A stretch of 64,000 nt of DNA, taken from positions 62,001 to 126,000 of the forward strand of contig NZ_LGED01000208.1 in NCBI RefSeq assembly GCF_001280085.1, read 5' to 3'. A program made the position numbers and the translations under genes. Shown piece by piece: positions 35,602 to 44,654 of this stretch. The DNA is from Saccharothrix sp. NRRL B-16348 (GTDB lineage Bacteria; Actinomycetota; Actinomycetes; Mycobacteriales; Pseudonocardiaceae). Numbering within the stretch: position 1 is the first letter of the stretch; every line of letters starts with the position of its first letter. The notes below the pieces were generated by a model that saw only the letters and a list, made by a program, of their open reading frames with translations, made no database searches and was not told the DNA's origin.

Positions 35602-36086
35602 CCCCGTCCCGGGTGACCGAGCTGCTGCAGTCGTACCCCGGCGTCGACCGGGTCGAGGTGGCGGTCGTGCGCCACGACGGACGTGACGTCGTCGTGGCCG
35701 CCGTGCAGCCCACCGAGTACCTGAGCGGCACGGTGCTGCGCAACCACGTCCGGCAGCAGGTGGACGGCCGGGTCGGCGTGCTGGTCGTGGACTCCCTGCC
35801 GGTGACCCCCGACGACCTCGCCGCCGCCCTGGTGGACGGCCGCTGCACCCTGTTCGAGGACCCGCGGGACGACGTCGAGCGCCGCGTCGCCGCCATCTGG
35901 GCGGAGCAGCTCGACGTGCGCGCCGTGGGCGCCACCGACGACTTCCTGGAGCTGGGCGGCGACTCGCTCTCCGCCCTGGGCATCATCTCCGCCGTCGAGG
36001 CCGAGTTCGACCACCCCGTCGACGTCTACGAGTTCATGACCGCGTCCAGCGTGCGCGGCCTGGCGGAAGTCCTCCGACAACGATGA
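35598..36086 (+). CDS. A-subdomain remnant fused to peptidyl carrier protein
   Basis: A 162-residue protein. Residues 1-80 resemble the small C-terminal subdomain of an A domain (VAVVRHDGRDVVVAAVQ) but lack the catalytic lysine motif, ending LPVTPDD. Residues 90-160 are a PCP with S123 in LELGGDSLSAL. It looks like the tail of an NRPS module cut from its A core, with the two upstream and downstream A enzymes available in trans. Both ends overlap neighbours by ATGA. Confidence 0.82.
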   Translation: MTPSRVTELLQSYPGVDRVEVAVVRHDGRDVVVAAVQPTEYLSGTVLRNHVRQQVDGRVGVLVVDSLPVTPDDLAAALVDGRCTLFEDPRDDVERRVAAIWAEQLDVRAVGATDDFLELGGDSLSALGIISAVEAEFDHPVDVYEFMTASSVRGLAEVLRQR

Positions 36087-37462
36087 ACCTCCCCGTGCGC
36101 CGGCGGATCGCCGACATCGCCCACGACGCGCCCGACCGCCCCGCCCTGATCGGCTTCGACGCCGACCTGGCGGAGGTGGCGCTGTCGTGGCGGGAGTTCG
36201 CCGACCGCGTGGCGGAGGCCGCGAGCCGGACCACCGGCCCGTACGCCGTCGTGGAGGCCGCCAACACCGTGGACGCGGCCGTCGCCATCGCCGCGGCCCT
36301 GGCGGCCGAGGTGCCGGTGTTCCCGCTCGACCCGGCGACACCACCTCCCGAACGAGACGTCCTGCTGTCACAGCTGAAGTCCCGTTTCGGCCAGGAGGAC
36401 CACGGCGTCGCCTACCTCCTGGCGACCGGAGCGAGCACGGGCATCCCCAAGATCGCCGCCCGCCCGGGCCCGCTGCGCTACGACTCGCGCAGAACACCGT
36501 CGTTGGTCATCCGGCAGACGGGGTGGCGCACCGGCCAACGGCACCTGATCGTCGGCCCCCTCTACCACGCCGCGCCGTTCACGTCGTTCGTGGACGCGAT
36601 CCTCGACGCCAACACCGTTGTGCTGCAACGGTTCTTCGCGCCGCAGTGGACTGTCGACCTGATCCGCGAGCACGGCGTCGAGTGGGCGCAACTGACACCC
36701 ACGCACATGCGCGAGATCCTCTCGACCGCCCCGGACCCGGCCCACTTCGACAGCCTGCGCGCCGTCCTCCACACCGCCGCCAAGTGCGACGACGCCACCA
36801 AACGCGGCTGGCTCGACCTACTGGGCCCCCAGCGGGTCTTCGAGCTGTACGGCGCGACCGAGGGCATCGGCGTGACCCTGGCCCGCGGCGACGAATGGCT
36901 GTCCCACCCCGGCACGGTCGGCCGCGGGGTCCTCACCCGGATCCGCATCCAGGACGACACCGGACGCCCGACCCCGCCGGGCACCCCCGGCACCGTCTAC
37001 CTGCGCACCCCGGACGCGATCACCCGCGCCGACTACCTGGACCACAGGACCGTCCGCACCACCCCGGACGGCTTCGCCACCGTGGGCGACCGCGGCAGGC
37101 TCGACGACGACGGCTACCTCTACCTGGAACCGCGCGCGCACGACACGATCAACGTGGGCGGCGAGAAGGTGGACCCCGACGAGGTGGAGGCGGCACTGCG
37201 CCACCACCACGCGGTGCTCGACGCGGTGGCGCTGGCCGTCCCCCACGACACCCTCGGCTCGGTGGTGGGCGTGCACGTGGTCCTGCGCCCGGACACGACG
37301 GTCCGCCGAGCCGAGTTGGCCGCGCACTGCGGGCGCCTGCTCGCGGGCTACAAGATCCCCAAGCACTTCACCTTCGTCGACCGACTCCCGCGCACGGCGG
37401 CCGGAAAGGTCCAGCGCCGGCGCCTGTACCCCGACTCCGAGGGCGGTGCACCACCCCGATGA
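36083..37462 (+). CDS. Stand-alone adenylating enzyme / acyl-CoA ligase-like
   Basis: A 459-residue ANL protein. The P-loop is TGASTGIPK at 115-123, with Ala in place of the usual Ser/Gly, and the FELYGATEG A5 segment, TVGDRGRLDDDGYLYL A7/A8 segment and C-terminal K442 (TAAGKVQRR) are present. An N-terminal region of only about 110 residues before the P-loop is short for the family. It is coupled by ATGA to the PCP upstream and the PCP-thioesterase protein downstream. Confidence 0.83.
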   Translation: MNLPVRRRIADIAHDAPDRPALIGFDADLAEVALSWREFADRVAEAASRTTGPYAVVEAANTVDAAVAIAAALAAEVPVFPLDPATPPPERDVLLSQLKSRFGQEDHGVAYLLATGASTGIPKIAARPGPLRYDSRRTPSLVIRQTGWRTGQRHLIVGPLYHAAPFTSFVDAILDANTVVLQRFFAPQWTVDLIREHGVEWAQLTPTHMREILSTAPDPAHFDSLRAVLHTAAKCDDATKRGWLDLLGPQRVFELYGATEGIGVTLARGDEWLSHPGTVGRGVLTRIRIQDDTGRPTPPGTPGTVYLRTPDAITRADYLDHRTVRTTPDGFATVGDRGRLDDDGYLYLEPRAHDTINVGGEKVDPDEVEAALRHHHAVLDAVALAVPHDTLGSVVGVHVVLRPDTTVRRAELAAHCGRLLAGYKIPKHFTFVDRLPRTAAGKVQRRRLYPDSEGGAPPR

Positions 37463-38334
37463 CCACACCCGTCGACACCGACTACCACCGCCCTCGCGAC
37501 CCGGTCGAGCTGTGGCTGTCCCGCGTCTGGCAGGACGTCCTCGGCTTCGGCGTGGGCATCAGGGAGAACTTCTTCGGCATAGGCGGCAACTCCCTGGACG
37601 CGGCCCGCGTGATCAACGCGGTGCTGACCGAACTGGACGTCCGCCTGCCCCTGAACGTCATGACCGAACACCCCACGGTCGAATCGCTCGCCGCGACCCT
37701 GCGCGAGCACAACGGTCGCCTGGCAGGCCCTCTGGTGCCCGTCCAGAACGGCGGCGGCATCCCGTTGTTCCTGATCCACCCCGACGACGGCCAGGTGGCC
37801 CGCTACGCCCGACTCGCGCAGGACATCGGCGAGGACCACGCGGTGCACGGCCTTCAGGCGCCCGGCCTGTACGGCGACACGGCGCCCGTCGACTCGGTGC
37901 CGGCGCTGGCCCGTGCCTACGCCGACGAGATCCGGGCCGCTCACCCGTCCGGCCCCTACGTCTTGGGCGGCGCGGGCGCGGGCGCGGTGATCGCCTTCGA
38001 AGTCGCCGCCCTGCTTCCGGACGTGCGCCTGATCGCCGACCTCGACCCCGGCCTGGTCGAGGCGGGAACCCCCGACATCGCCGACCCGGAGCAGGCGCTG
38101 GCGGGCTGGAAGGCACGCGACCTGGTCCCGTCCGACACGACACCGGAGTTCGTGGCGCGGGTGACGCGAGTGCGCGAGGCGTTGGTCGTGGCCGTCGCCG
38201 CTTGGCGGCCGTCGCCGTCGACCGCTCCGGTCGACGTCTTCGGCGAGACGGCGAACACCTGGCCCGACGACGTCACCGTCCGCCGACACCGGGCGGCCGA
38301 CCTGACGGCGGCGCTGCGAACGGCACTGCGGTGA
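37459..38334 (+). CDS. PCP-thioesterase didomain with no nucleophile
   Basis: A 291-residue protein. The PCP (about 10-85) has S45 in FFGIGGNSLDAA. The remaining 200 residues have a thioesterase fold: VPVQNGGGIPLFLIHP oxyanion strand and GPYVLGGAGAGAVIAFE around the elbow. Where active thioesterases read G-x-S-x-G, this has G-A-G-A-G with no Ser or Cys, so hydrolysis by the normal mechanism is not expected. It may hold the chain for release by the Cys-type or Ser-type thioesterases elsewhere in the cluster. Overlaps both neighbours. Confidence 0.8.
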   Translation: MTTPVDTDYHRPRDPVELWLSRVWQDVLGFGVGIRENFFGIGGNSLDAARVINAVLTELDVRLPLNVMTEHPTVESLAATLREHNGRLAGPLVPVQNGGGIPLFLIHPDDGQVARYARLAQDIGEDHAVHGLQAPGLYGDTAPVDSVPALARAYADEIRAAHPSGPYVLGGAGAGAVIAFEVAALLPDVRLIADLDPGLVEAGTPDIADPEQALAGWKARDLVPSDTTPEFVARVTRVREALVVAVAAWRPSPSTAPVDVFGETANTWPDDVTVRRHRAADLTAALRTALR

Positions 38335-40058
38335 ACGCGCCCACCCAGCCCCGGAAACGACGGGTGCGCCTGACCGCCGTGCGCACGGAGGCGGTCGGGT
38401 TCGCCGGCCTGAGCCACCGCGAAGGACCGCTGACCCTCGGGCAGCTGAACATCGTGCGCTGGCTGATCCGGACCCCGGACCACTTCCACGCCACCCTGGC
38501 CGTGGACATGCCGGTGCCCCCGGGTGCTCACGTGCCGGACGTGACCGCCGCCCTGGCCGTCCTGGTGGCCCGCCACGAGGGCCTGCGCACCTCGTACTCG
38601 GGCCGTGAGGACCCCCGTCAGACCGTGGCGGCGTCCGGGGCGGTCCCGGTGGTCGTCTGCTCCCTGGGCGAAGGCACGTGGGACGAATCCGACCAGCCCG
38701 CGGCGTCGTCGGCGCTCCTTCGCTGGCTCCAGGACACCCCGGACGGCACGCGGCCCGCGGTGCGCCTGGTGGTGGCGGTGGCCCCGGAGCGGGACGACCT
38801 GGTGGTGGCCTGCGCCGCCGAGTTCTCCCACCTGGCCGTGGACCGGGCGGCGATCGAGGTGCTCAAGCACGAGTTCCGGGAACTCATCGCCACCCCGTCC
38901 CTCCGCGAGGTCGGCCCACCGCGTCGCCAACCGCTGGACCAGGCGGAGATCGAGGCCACCCCGCTGGAACAACGCCGGGCACGGGCGGCGCTCGCCTACC
39001 TCGACTCGATGTCCCGCCGCACCCCCCGCACGCTCTACCTGCTCCCCGGCGCCCGCGCCACCGGCGAGTCGCTGGCGGTGGAGATGTCGTCCCCGGCGGT
39101 GGGGCGGGCGCTGCGCCGGATCGCCGCCCGCACCAGGACGAGCCGCTCCAGCGTCGTCCTGGCGGCGATCAGCGCCATCCTGTCCCACCGCACCGGCCAC
39201 CGGGAGCTGATCCTGCCCCTGCTGTCGGGCAACCGCTTCGACCGCGCCCTGACCGGGTACGTGGGCACCCTGGCCCAGGGCTGCCTGGCCGCCGTGGACG
39301 TGGCGGACCACGACTTCGACGCCTTGGTCAAGCACACCTGGACGGCCGTCCTGGAGTCCAGCAGGCACGGCCGTTACGACGCCGCGGCCCGGGCGGCGTC
39401 GGACGGGCGGATCGAGCACGAACGCGGCCTGGTGTTCGACTACGACCCGCTGTTCAACAGCACGGTGCCGGAGTCGTGGTTCGGCCCCAACACCCCCTTC
39501 ACCCGCCAAGCCCCCGCACCTCCCACCCTCGACGAGACGACGATCCGCTGGCGCCCGACCCCTCGCAACGGCACCCCGCTGCGCTTCGGCCTGACCAGCG
39601 TCGAGCCCCACCTGGTCCTGGACGTCTGGACCGCCGACACCGGCCTGGTTCCTCGGGAGGAGGTCGAGTCCCTGCTCGCGGCGGTCGAGCGCCTGCTCCT
39701 CGCCGCGGCCCACGGGGACCTGACCCCCGCGCGGCAGCGGGAAGCGATAGCCCTGCCGCCCATCACCCGCCCCGACAACTGGCACTTCGTGGACAACTGC
39801 TGGGTGGACCTGACCGAGGTACAGGCACTGCTGGACGACGCACTGGCACCGTCCACCAGCCGAATCCTGCCCGCCGAGAACGGCACACCCCTGGTGGCCC
39901 ACCTGACCGCCACCCCCGAGATCCGCACACCGGAAGACGCCCACACCCGTTGCATGGCCGCGCTCCCCCGCTACCCCGCGGCCCTGACGCCACGCCGCTA
40001 CGTGCTCCACGGGTCCGCTCTCACCGAGCCACCGCTGACCTCCGGCACCGGCCGCTGA
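38331..40058 (+). CDS. Condensation-domain-like acyltransferase with C-terminal extension
   Basis: A 575-residue protein. Residues 30-430 form a condensation fold; the active-site motif is SHLAVDR at 166-172, so the catalytic His (H167) and Asp are kept while the first His is Ser and the Gly is Arg. SGNRFDR at the latch region matches the other free-standing condensation protein at 30374-31780, so they are probable paralogues. The last 140 residues are an extension I do not recognise. It ends the six-gene NRPS operon and overlaps the PCP-thioesterase stop (GTGA). Confidence 0.75.
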   Translation: MNAPTQPRKRRVRLTAVRTEAVGFAGLSHREGPLTLGQLNIVRWLIRTPDHFHATLAVDMPVPPGAHVPDVTAALAVLVARHEGLRTSYSGREDPRQTVAASGAVPVVVCSLGEGTWDESDQPAASSALLRWLQDTPDGTRPAVRLVVAVAPERDDLVVACAAEFSHLAVDRAAIEVLKHEFRELIATPSLREVGPPRRQPLDQAEIEATPLEQRRARAALAYLDSMSRRTPRTLYLLPGARATGESLAVEMSSPAVGRALRRIAARTRTSRSSVVLAAISAILSHRTGHRELILPLLSGNRFDRALTGYVGTLAQGCLAAVDVADHDFDALVKHTWTAVLESSRHGRYDAAARAASDGRIEHERGLVFDYDPLFNSTVPESWFGPNTPFTRQAPAPPTLDETTIRWRPTPRNGTPLRFGLTSVEPHLVLDVWTADTGLVPREEVESLLAAVERLLLAAAHGDLTPARQREAIALPPITRPDNWHFVDNCWVDLTEVQALLDDALAPSTSRILPAENGTPLVAHLTATPEIRTPEDAHTRCMAALPRYPAALTPRRYVLHGSALTEPPLTSGTGR

Positions 40059-40302
40059 CACCGCCCTGCCGTTGAGCGAACACCGGTCGTAGCGAGCGCC
40101 GACACGCTGGTGCGTCTCCTCGAGTAGGGAAAAAGCGGCGCTGGTCAACCCCGCGTTCCGAGCCGCACCGGGTGATGTGGCTGCCCGGCGGGGTGAACCG
40201 TGGCCCGGCCGGTGGCGCGGTGGGCTGCGGCGGAGGTAGGCACAGGTGGTGTGGCGGGGAACCGTGGCCACCGTTGACGTGTCGCCTACACGAGGATGGA
40301 CG

Positions 40303-41121
40303 ATGTCCGCACCGACGCTGAACCACCTGGCTACCGGCTACGACGCCCGTCAGGCGTACTGCCTCGCGAAGGCCGCCGAACTGGCCTACGGGGGCCGGGC
40401 CGAGATCGAGGCCACGGCCGGTGAGTGGGGGTTCGACCGCGTACGTCACCACCACTCGACGTTCAAGCCGCCGTTCGCGATCAGCGACACCCAGGCGTAC
40501 ACGATGGCGAGCCCGACGATGATCGTGACCGCGTTCCGCGGCACCGAGCCGCTGCAGCTGCGGGACTGGTTCTCCGACACGACCATCCCACCGTGGCCCG
40601 GACCGGCGAAAACCGGCCTGGTCCACTATGGATTCGCCGCGGCGTTGCGGGCGGTGATCCCGTCCGTGGTCGCGTCCGTCGAGGAGTTGCGCGACGGTGA
40701 GCAGACGGTGTGGTTCACCGGGCACAGCCTCGGCGGGGCGCTGGCGATGCTGGCCGCGGCGTGGCTGCACTTCGAGGAGCCGGCGCTCTCGGCGCACGGC
40801 GTCTACACCTTCGGGCAGCCCCGCACGTGCAACAACGTCCTGGTCAAGGCCTACGACCGGGCGCTGGCCGGGCGCACGTTCCGGGTGGTCAACAACAACG
40901 ACATCGTCGCGCAGGTCCCGCCCGGGCCCGTGTTCCGGCACGTCGCGGCGCTGCGCTACATCGACTCCGCCGGCAAGGTCCGCGACTCCATGCCCCGGGT
41001 GTCCAAGCTGCTCGACCGCGCCAGGGGTCTGACCGCCGACCTGCTCGCCCCGGCCGCCGACGGGATGCGCGACCACCTCATGAAGGCGTACGTGGCCGCC
41101 CTGGAGAAGAACCTCCCCTGA
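40303..41121 (+). CDS. Class 3 lipase family protein
   Basis: A 272-residue lipase_3 protein: nucleophile S142 in FTGHSLGGALAML, catalytic Asp at D200 in VVNNNDIVAQVPP and a late His in RDHLMKAY. TFGQPR is typical of the family. No signal peptide is visible, so it is probably cytosolic or acts on stored lipid. ATG 40303 has a GAGGA site just upstream; an in-frame GTG further upstream is less likely. It lies after a 244-base gap from the NRPS operon and probably outside the cluster. Confidence 0.85.
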   Translation: MSAPTLNHLATGYDARQAYCLAKAAELAYGGRAEIEATAGEWGFDRVRHHHSTFKPPFAISDTQAYTMASPTMIVTAFRGTEPLQLRDWFSDTTIPPWPGPAKTGLVHYGFAAALRAVIPSVVASVEELRDGEQTVWFTGHSLGGALAMLAAAWLHFEEPALSAHGVYTFGQPRTCNNVLVKAYDRALAGRTFRVVNNNDIVAQVPPGPVFRHVAALRYIDSAGKVRDSMPRVSKLLDRARGLTADLLAPAADGMRDHLMKAYVAALEKNLP

Positions 41122-41138
41122 GAACTCCGCACAGGCCC

Positions 41139-41164
41139 TTGACACAGTGCACCCCTTTCAGGGG
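41139..41164 (+). promoter_or_regulatory. Possible -35 box and short hairpin upstream of lectin-like gene
   Basis: A consensus TTGACA (41139-41144) is followed by a CCCCT/AGGGG hairpin (41152-41156, 41160-41164). No clear -10 is found at 17-18 bases. It may be a promoter element or the lipase terminator. Confidence 0.25.
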
Positions 41165-41290
41165 CATGACACCCGATAGGTGGTAACCGCTCGCGGGGAC
41201 TCGACTCGCTGCGGTACCTGTTGCCTGCTGGGGCGGCGGCCCGGCCCGTGCGCGAACTGACCACCCATCCCCGAGAACGAAGGAAGAGCC

Positions 41291-41335
41291 GTGCTACGAC
41301 CGAACGCCCACTACCCCACCACCCGACCGCTGTGA
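41291..41335 (+). CDS. Possible 14-residue leader peptide
   Basis: The clearest ribosome binding site in this gap (GAAGGAAGAG) precedes GTG 41291, which reads MLRPNAHYPTTRPL then TGA. That TGA overlaps the in-frame GTG 41332 of the large downstream gene as GTGA. Either a leader peptide translationally coupled to it, or evidence of a frameshift in the annotated N-terminus. Confidence 0.35.
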   Translation: MLRPNAHYPTTRPL

Positions 41336-43965
41336 CGGCCCGCTCCGAGGACTCCGCCCTGCGCGACGGCGACCGGGCCGCGTTGGGCTTCGCCGGCGCG
41401 ATCAACGCTCGGCTGCGCGAGGTGTTGTGCACCCTGGCCCGCCGCGGCGTCGCGATCCGGCAGGACGACCCGCGCCGTGCCCAGCAGATCCTCGACGCCC
41501 TGGCGCCCTGGCCGTTCTACAAGGGCGGCCAGTTCCTGTTCGACCTGCTCGAATGGGAGGACTTCATGCTCGACGGCGAGCCGCCGCCGATCGTGTCCCG
41601 CGGCACCTTCGGCGTGCTGCTGGACGCGCCGGTGCGCTGGGTGGACGCCACCGTCGCCGCGATCGACACCCACGCGCCGCGCCCGCTCCGGCAGATCATC
41701 GCCCTCCCGCAGGTCCGGTGGATGACCGACACCGCGCAGTCGACCCTGCACGGAGTGGTGCGCGGCCTGACCGGGCTGCTCGCCCCGCCGAGCGCACCCG
41801 ACACCGACGACGACGCGCTGCCGCCCTTGGAAAGCGGCTTCTACCTCTACGGGGACGTCGTGCTCGGCCTGTTCGACCTCGTCGGCGGACGCCTGCCCCG
41901 CGTGGTCGAACCCGTGGATCCCACTGCGGGAGCAGGGGGCGCGCCCTCGATCGCGGTTTTCCCGATCGAGGAGACGTTCCGGGTCGCCCAGGCCGACGAG
42001 CTGGAGCACGACTGGACGTTGCGTGGCGACGCCACCCTGGCGGGTGACGACGGCCTGCAACTGACCCCTGCCGCGCCGCAGAAGGCGGGAACGGCGTTGC
42101 TCAACGTCCCGTTCCCCTCCACGGCCGGTGTCGCGGTCGACTTCGACTTCTTTTGCGCGGGCGGGAACGGCGACGGTTTCGCGGTCTTCCTCATCGACGG
42201 CGCACACGACACCGACGTCGGCGGCTACGGCGCCGGTCTCGGGTACAGCCGCGGTCCCGACGGCAAGGGCGACGGCGTCACCAAGGGATGGCTCGGCCTG
42301 GGCTTCGACAAGTGCGGCAACTTCTCCGGCAGCTCGGCCGGGCCGTGCACCGAGGACGTCGGCAAGCCGAACCACATCGTGCTGCGCGGCTCCGGTGACC
42401 GCGCCGACGGGTTCGCCTACATCACCGGCGCCCCCGCCCCCGGCGGGTTGGACGCGGTCTGGGCGGACCGGGCGCACGTCCAGGTGCTGATCGTCGACGC
42501 CGTGGTGACCGTGCACGTCACCCGTGGCGACGTGACCACGACCGTGATCGACGGTGTCGACCTCAAGCTCGCCCCGGGGCAGGCCCCGATGCCGGAGACG
42601 TTCAAGCTCGGCCTGTCCGCGAGCACCGGCGGGGAGATCTCCCGGCACTGCCTGCGCAACCTCGTCGTCGCCCTGCCCGCCGCCCTGCCGCTGACCGTCG
42701 ACGGCGCCGTCGAGGCCCCGGCCGGCAGCGAGATCAGCTTCACCGCCACCGTCCGCAACGACGGCCCGAACGACGTCCCCGACGCCGTGGTGACCGGCAC
42801 GATCGACCCGGCGCTGTCCGACGTGGGCATCGCGGTCTCCGGTACCGCCGGCGGCGCGTCGGCCACGGGTGCGGGCAGCGCCGACGACGGCACATTCCGG
42901 CAACCGCTCGACCTGCCGGTCGGCGGCGCCGCGACGATCACCGTCACCGGCGTCGTCGACCGCGCGGCCACCGGCGAGGTCACCTGCTCGGCCAAGGTCG
43001 AGTCGGAGACGTACAGCAACACCTCGCCGAACGCCTCCGACTCGCACCGCACCCGGCTGACCGAGCACGTCCCGAAGGACGACCTGAAGGTCTGCCAGCA
43101 CGCGGCGGTCTCGGTCGCGCCCGGCGCCGAGGGGCACATCGCGATCAGCGTCGAGAACCCGGACGACCACCCGATCGACCTGGCGAAGGCCGACCTGGTC
43201 TTCGACGCGCCCACCGGGTTCGAGTGGACCGGCACGATCATGTTCACCTACTACAACGTCGGCGGGCAGAGCCAGGGCAGCGGCGAGACGACGCTGACGC
43301 CGTCCCTGGAGAACGGCGACCGGCGGCTGCGGCTGACCGGGCTCCAGGAGTTCCGGGCCGACCAGGGCTACGTGCTCACCTACACCCTGGGCATCAGGGC
43401 GAAGGCGGACACCGAGCCCGGCCGGTACACCGACGGCAAGGCCGTCGTCGCCGACTCACGACCGCTGCGCCTGACTGCCACCGTGCCGGACACCGCGGAG
43501 CCGCAGACCTTCACCAACAACGACACCGCGCTGCCCGTCGTCCAACCCGCCCTGCTGGAGGTCAAGCAGGGCGAAACCGGGTTCATGGCCGTCACCGTCG
43601 GCTTCGAGCAGGACACCGGTCAAGCCCTGGACAGCCTCGCCCAGCAGTTCACCGCGCCGTCCGGGTTCCGCTGGAGCGGCTTCGTCTCGTACTCCTACTA
43701 CACCGGCGGCCGGAACACCCAAGGCAGCCAGGGCGACCTCCAGCACAAGATCACCAGGAACGGCGCCGTCCTGAAGATCACCGGCATACCGCCGCTCAAG
43801 GCGTCCAAGGGGTTGTACCTGACCTACGTCCTCGGCCTCACCGCGAACGAGAACGCCACGCCGGGACTGCACGGCAACGGCAAGGCCAAGATCGGCACCG
43901 CCCGCGAGCTGGCCCTGCACGCCAAGGTGATGGACAAGGACGAACCTTCCCGCTGCAACCGCTGA
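41332..43965 (+). CDS. Large lectin-like, beta-sandwich repeat protein
   Basis: About 877 residues from GTG 41332; an upstream in-frame TTG at 41221 would add 37. Residues about 210-450 resemble an L-type lectin sandwich (VAVDFDFFCAGGNGDGFAVF, then GWLGLGFDKCGNF). A DUF11/CARDB-like segment with VRNDGPNDVPDA follows. The C-terminus has two ~120-residue repeats, each with a LxV-x-GxxGxMAVTV-like start, a F-x-W-[ST]-G-x-[IV] core and a TYxLGLxA-like end. No signal peptide or anchor is seen, which is odd for an adhesin-like protein. Role unknown; the next gene may encode a partner. Confidence 0.65.
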   Translation: MTARSEDSALRDGDRAALGFAGAINARLREVLCTLARRGVAIRQDDPRRAQQILDALAPWPFYKGGQFLFDLLEWEDFMLDGEPPPIVSRGTFGVLLDAPVRWVDATVAAIDTHAPRPLRQIIALPQVRWMTDTAQSTLHGVVRGLTGLLAPPSAPDTDDDALPPLESGFYLYGDVVLGLFDLVGGRLPRVVEPVDPTAGAGGAPSIAVFPIEETFRVAQADELEHDWTLRGDATLAGDDGLQLTPAAPQKAGTALLNVPFPSTAGVAVDFDFFCAGGNGDGFAVFLIDGAHDTDVGGYGAGLGYSRGPDGKGDGVTKGWLGLGFDKCGNFSGSSAGPCTEDVGKPNHIVLRGSGDRADGFAYITGAPAPGGLDAVWADRAHVQVLIVDAVVTVHVTRGDVTTTVIDGVDLKLAPGQAPMPETFKLGLSASTGGEISRHCLRNLVVALPAALPLTVDGAVEAPAGSEISFTATVRNDGPNDVPDAVVTGTIDPALSDVGIAVSGTAGGASATGAGSADDGTFRQPLDLPVGGAATITVTGVVDRAATGEVTCSAKVESETYSNTSPNASDSHRTRLTEHVPKDDLKVCQHAAVSVAPGAEGHIAISVENPDDHPIDLAKADLVFDAPTGFEWTGTIMFTYYNVGGQSQGSGETTLTPSLENGDRRLRLTGLQEFRADQGYVLTYTLGIRAKADTEPGRYTDGKAVVADSRPLRLTATVPDTAEPQTFTNNDTALPVVQPALLEVKQGETGFMAVTVGFEQDTGQALDSLAQQFTAPSGFRWSGFVSYSYYTGGRNTQGSQGDLQHKITRNGAVLKITGIPPLKASKGLYLTYVLGLTANENATPGLHGNGKAKIGTARELALHAKVMDKDEPSRCNR

Positions 43966-44033
43966 GCAGTCCAAGCCCGGCACCGCGGAGTCTGTGCCGC
44001 ACGTCGTCCGGACACGAGACCATGGAGGACCTG

Positions 44034-44615
44034 ATGTTGAACCTGTTGCCCAAGATCGGTGTCGAGATCCCGTGCAGTTGCCTGGCCGTCAACACCCCGA
44101 TGACCATCGGCACCAGCCTGTTCACCCTCGACTTCAAGGGCGGCATCAAGATCCGGGTCGAGATCAACCCCAATGAACCGCTCAACTCGGTGCGGCTGCG
44201 CGTGGTCGGGCACAAGGTCAGCGCGGAACTGCCCGCGGACGACAGCCTCGGCGGCTCGAAGCCCACCACGATCACGATCGAGCAGAACGACATGGACATC
44301 GACGCTAAGAGCGTGCTGCGACTGATCTCGAAGTTCCCGCCGAAGTTCGAGCAGCTCATGGTGCTGAGCTTCACGATGACCATCGACAACCCCGGAGCCG
44401 TGCTGCAGAACGCGGGGATCCAGGCGACCGTTCCCGACGAGCCGCTGGTGCTGTCCACCAAGAACCCGGTGCAGTTGACCAGCAAGCTCACGAAGTTCCC
44501 GCCGAAGGGCGACCTCTACAAGCTGACGGATCCGATCGAGCTGGTGCTGCCGGACAACCCGGACACCACGATCGTGCGGATCGACCAGTTCCCGGTGAAC
44601 GTCGGCAAGCTCTGA
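44034..44615 (+). CDS. Hypothetical protein, possible partner of lectin-like protein
   Basis: A 193-residue protein not assigned to a family. It starts at ATG 44034 with a GGAGG site (ATG 44022 is within that site). It is rich in short beta-strand patterns and has two KFPPK motifs at about 102 and 161. There is one Cys pair (CSC) near residue 14, and no signal peptide or transmembrane segment. It follows the lectin-like gene after 68 bases in the same direction and probably forms an operon with it. Confidence 0.6.
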   Translation: MLNLLPKIGVEIPCSCLAVNTPMTIGTSLFTLDFKGGIKIRVEINPNEPLNSVRLRVVGHKVSAELPADDSLGGSKPTTITIEQNDMDIDAKSVLRLISKFPPKFEQLMVLSFTMTIDNPGAVLQNAGIQATVPDEPLVLSTKNPVQLTSKLTKFPPKGDLYKLTDPIELVLPDNPDTTIVRIDQFPVNVGKL

Positions 44616-44654
44616 CCTGTCCGGCGGCGCTGTCCTGCCGAGCGGAGGTCCGTG

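Noticed and set aside
37446..40058. Single 870-residue ORF covering the PCP-thioesterase and condensation genes
   Set aside because: The first part is a shadow frame of the PCP-thioesterase gene; the real condensation gene starts at GTG 38331 in a GTGA overlap.
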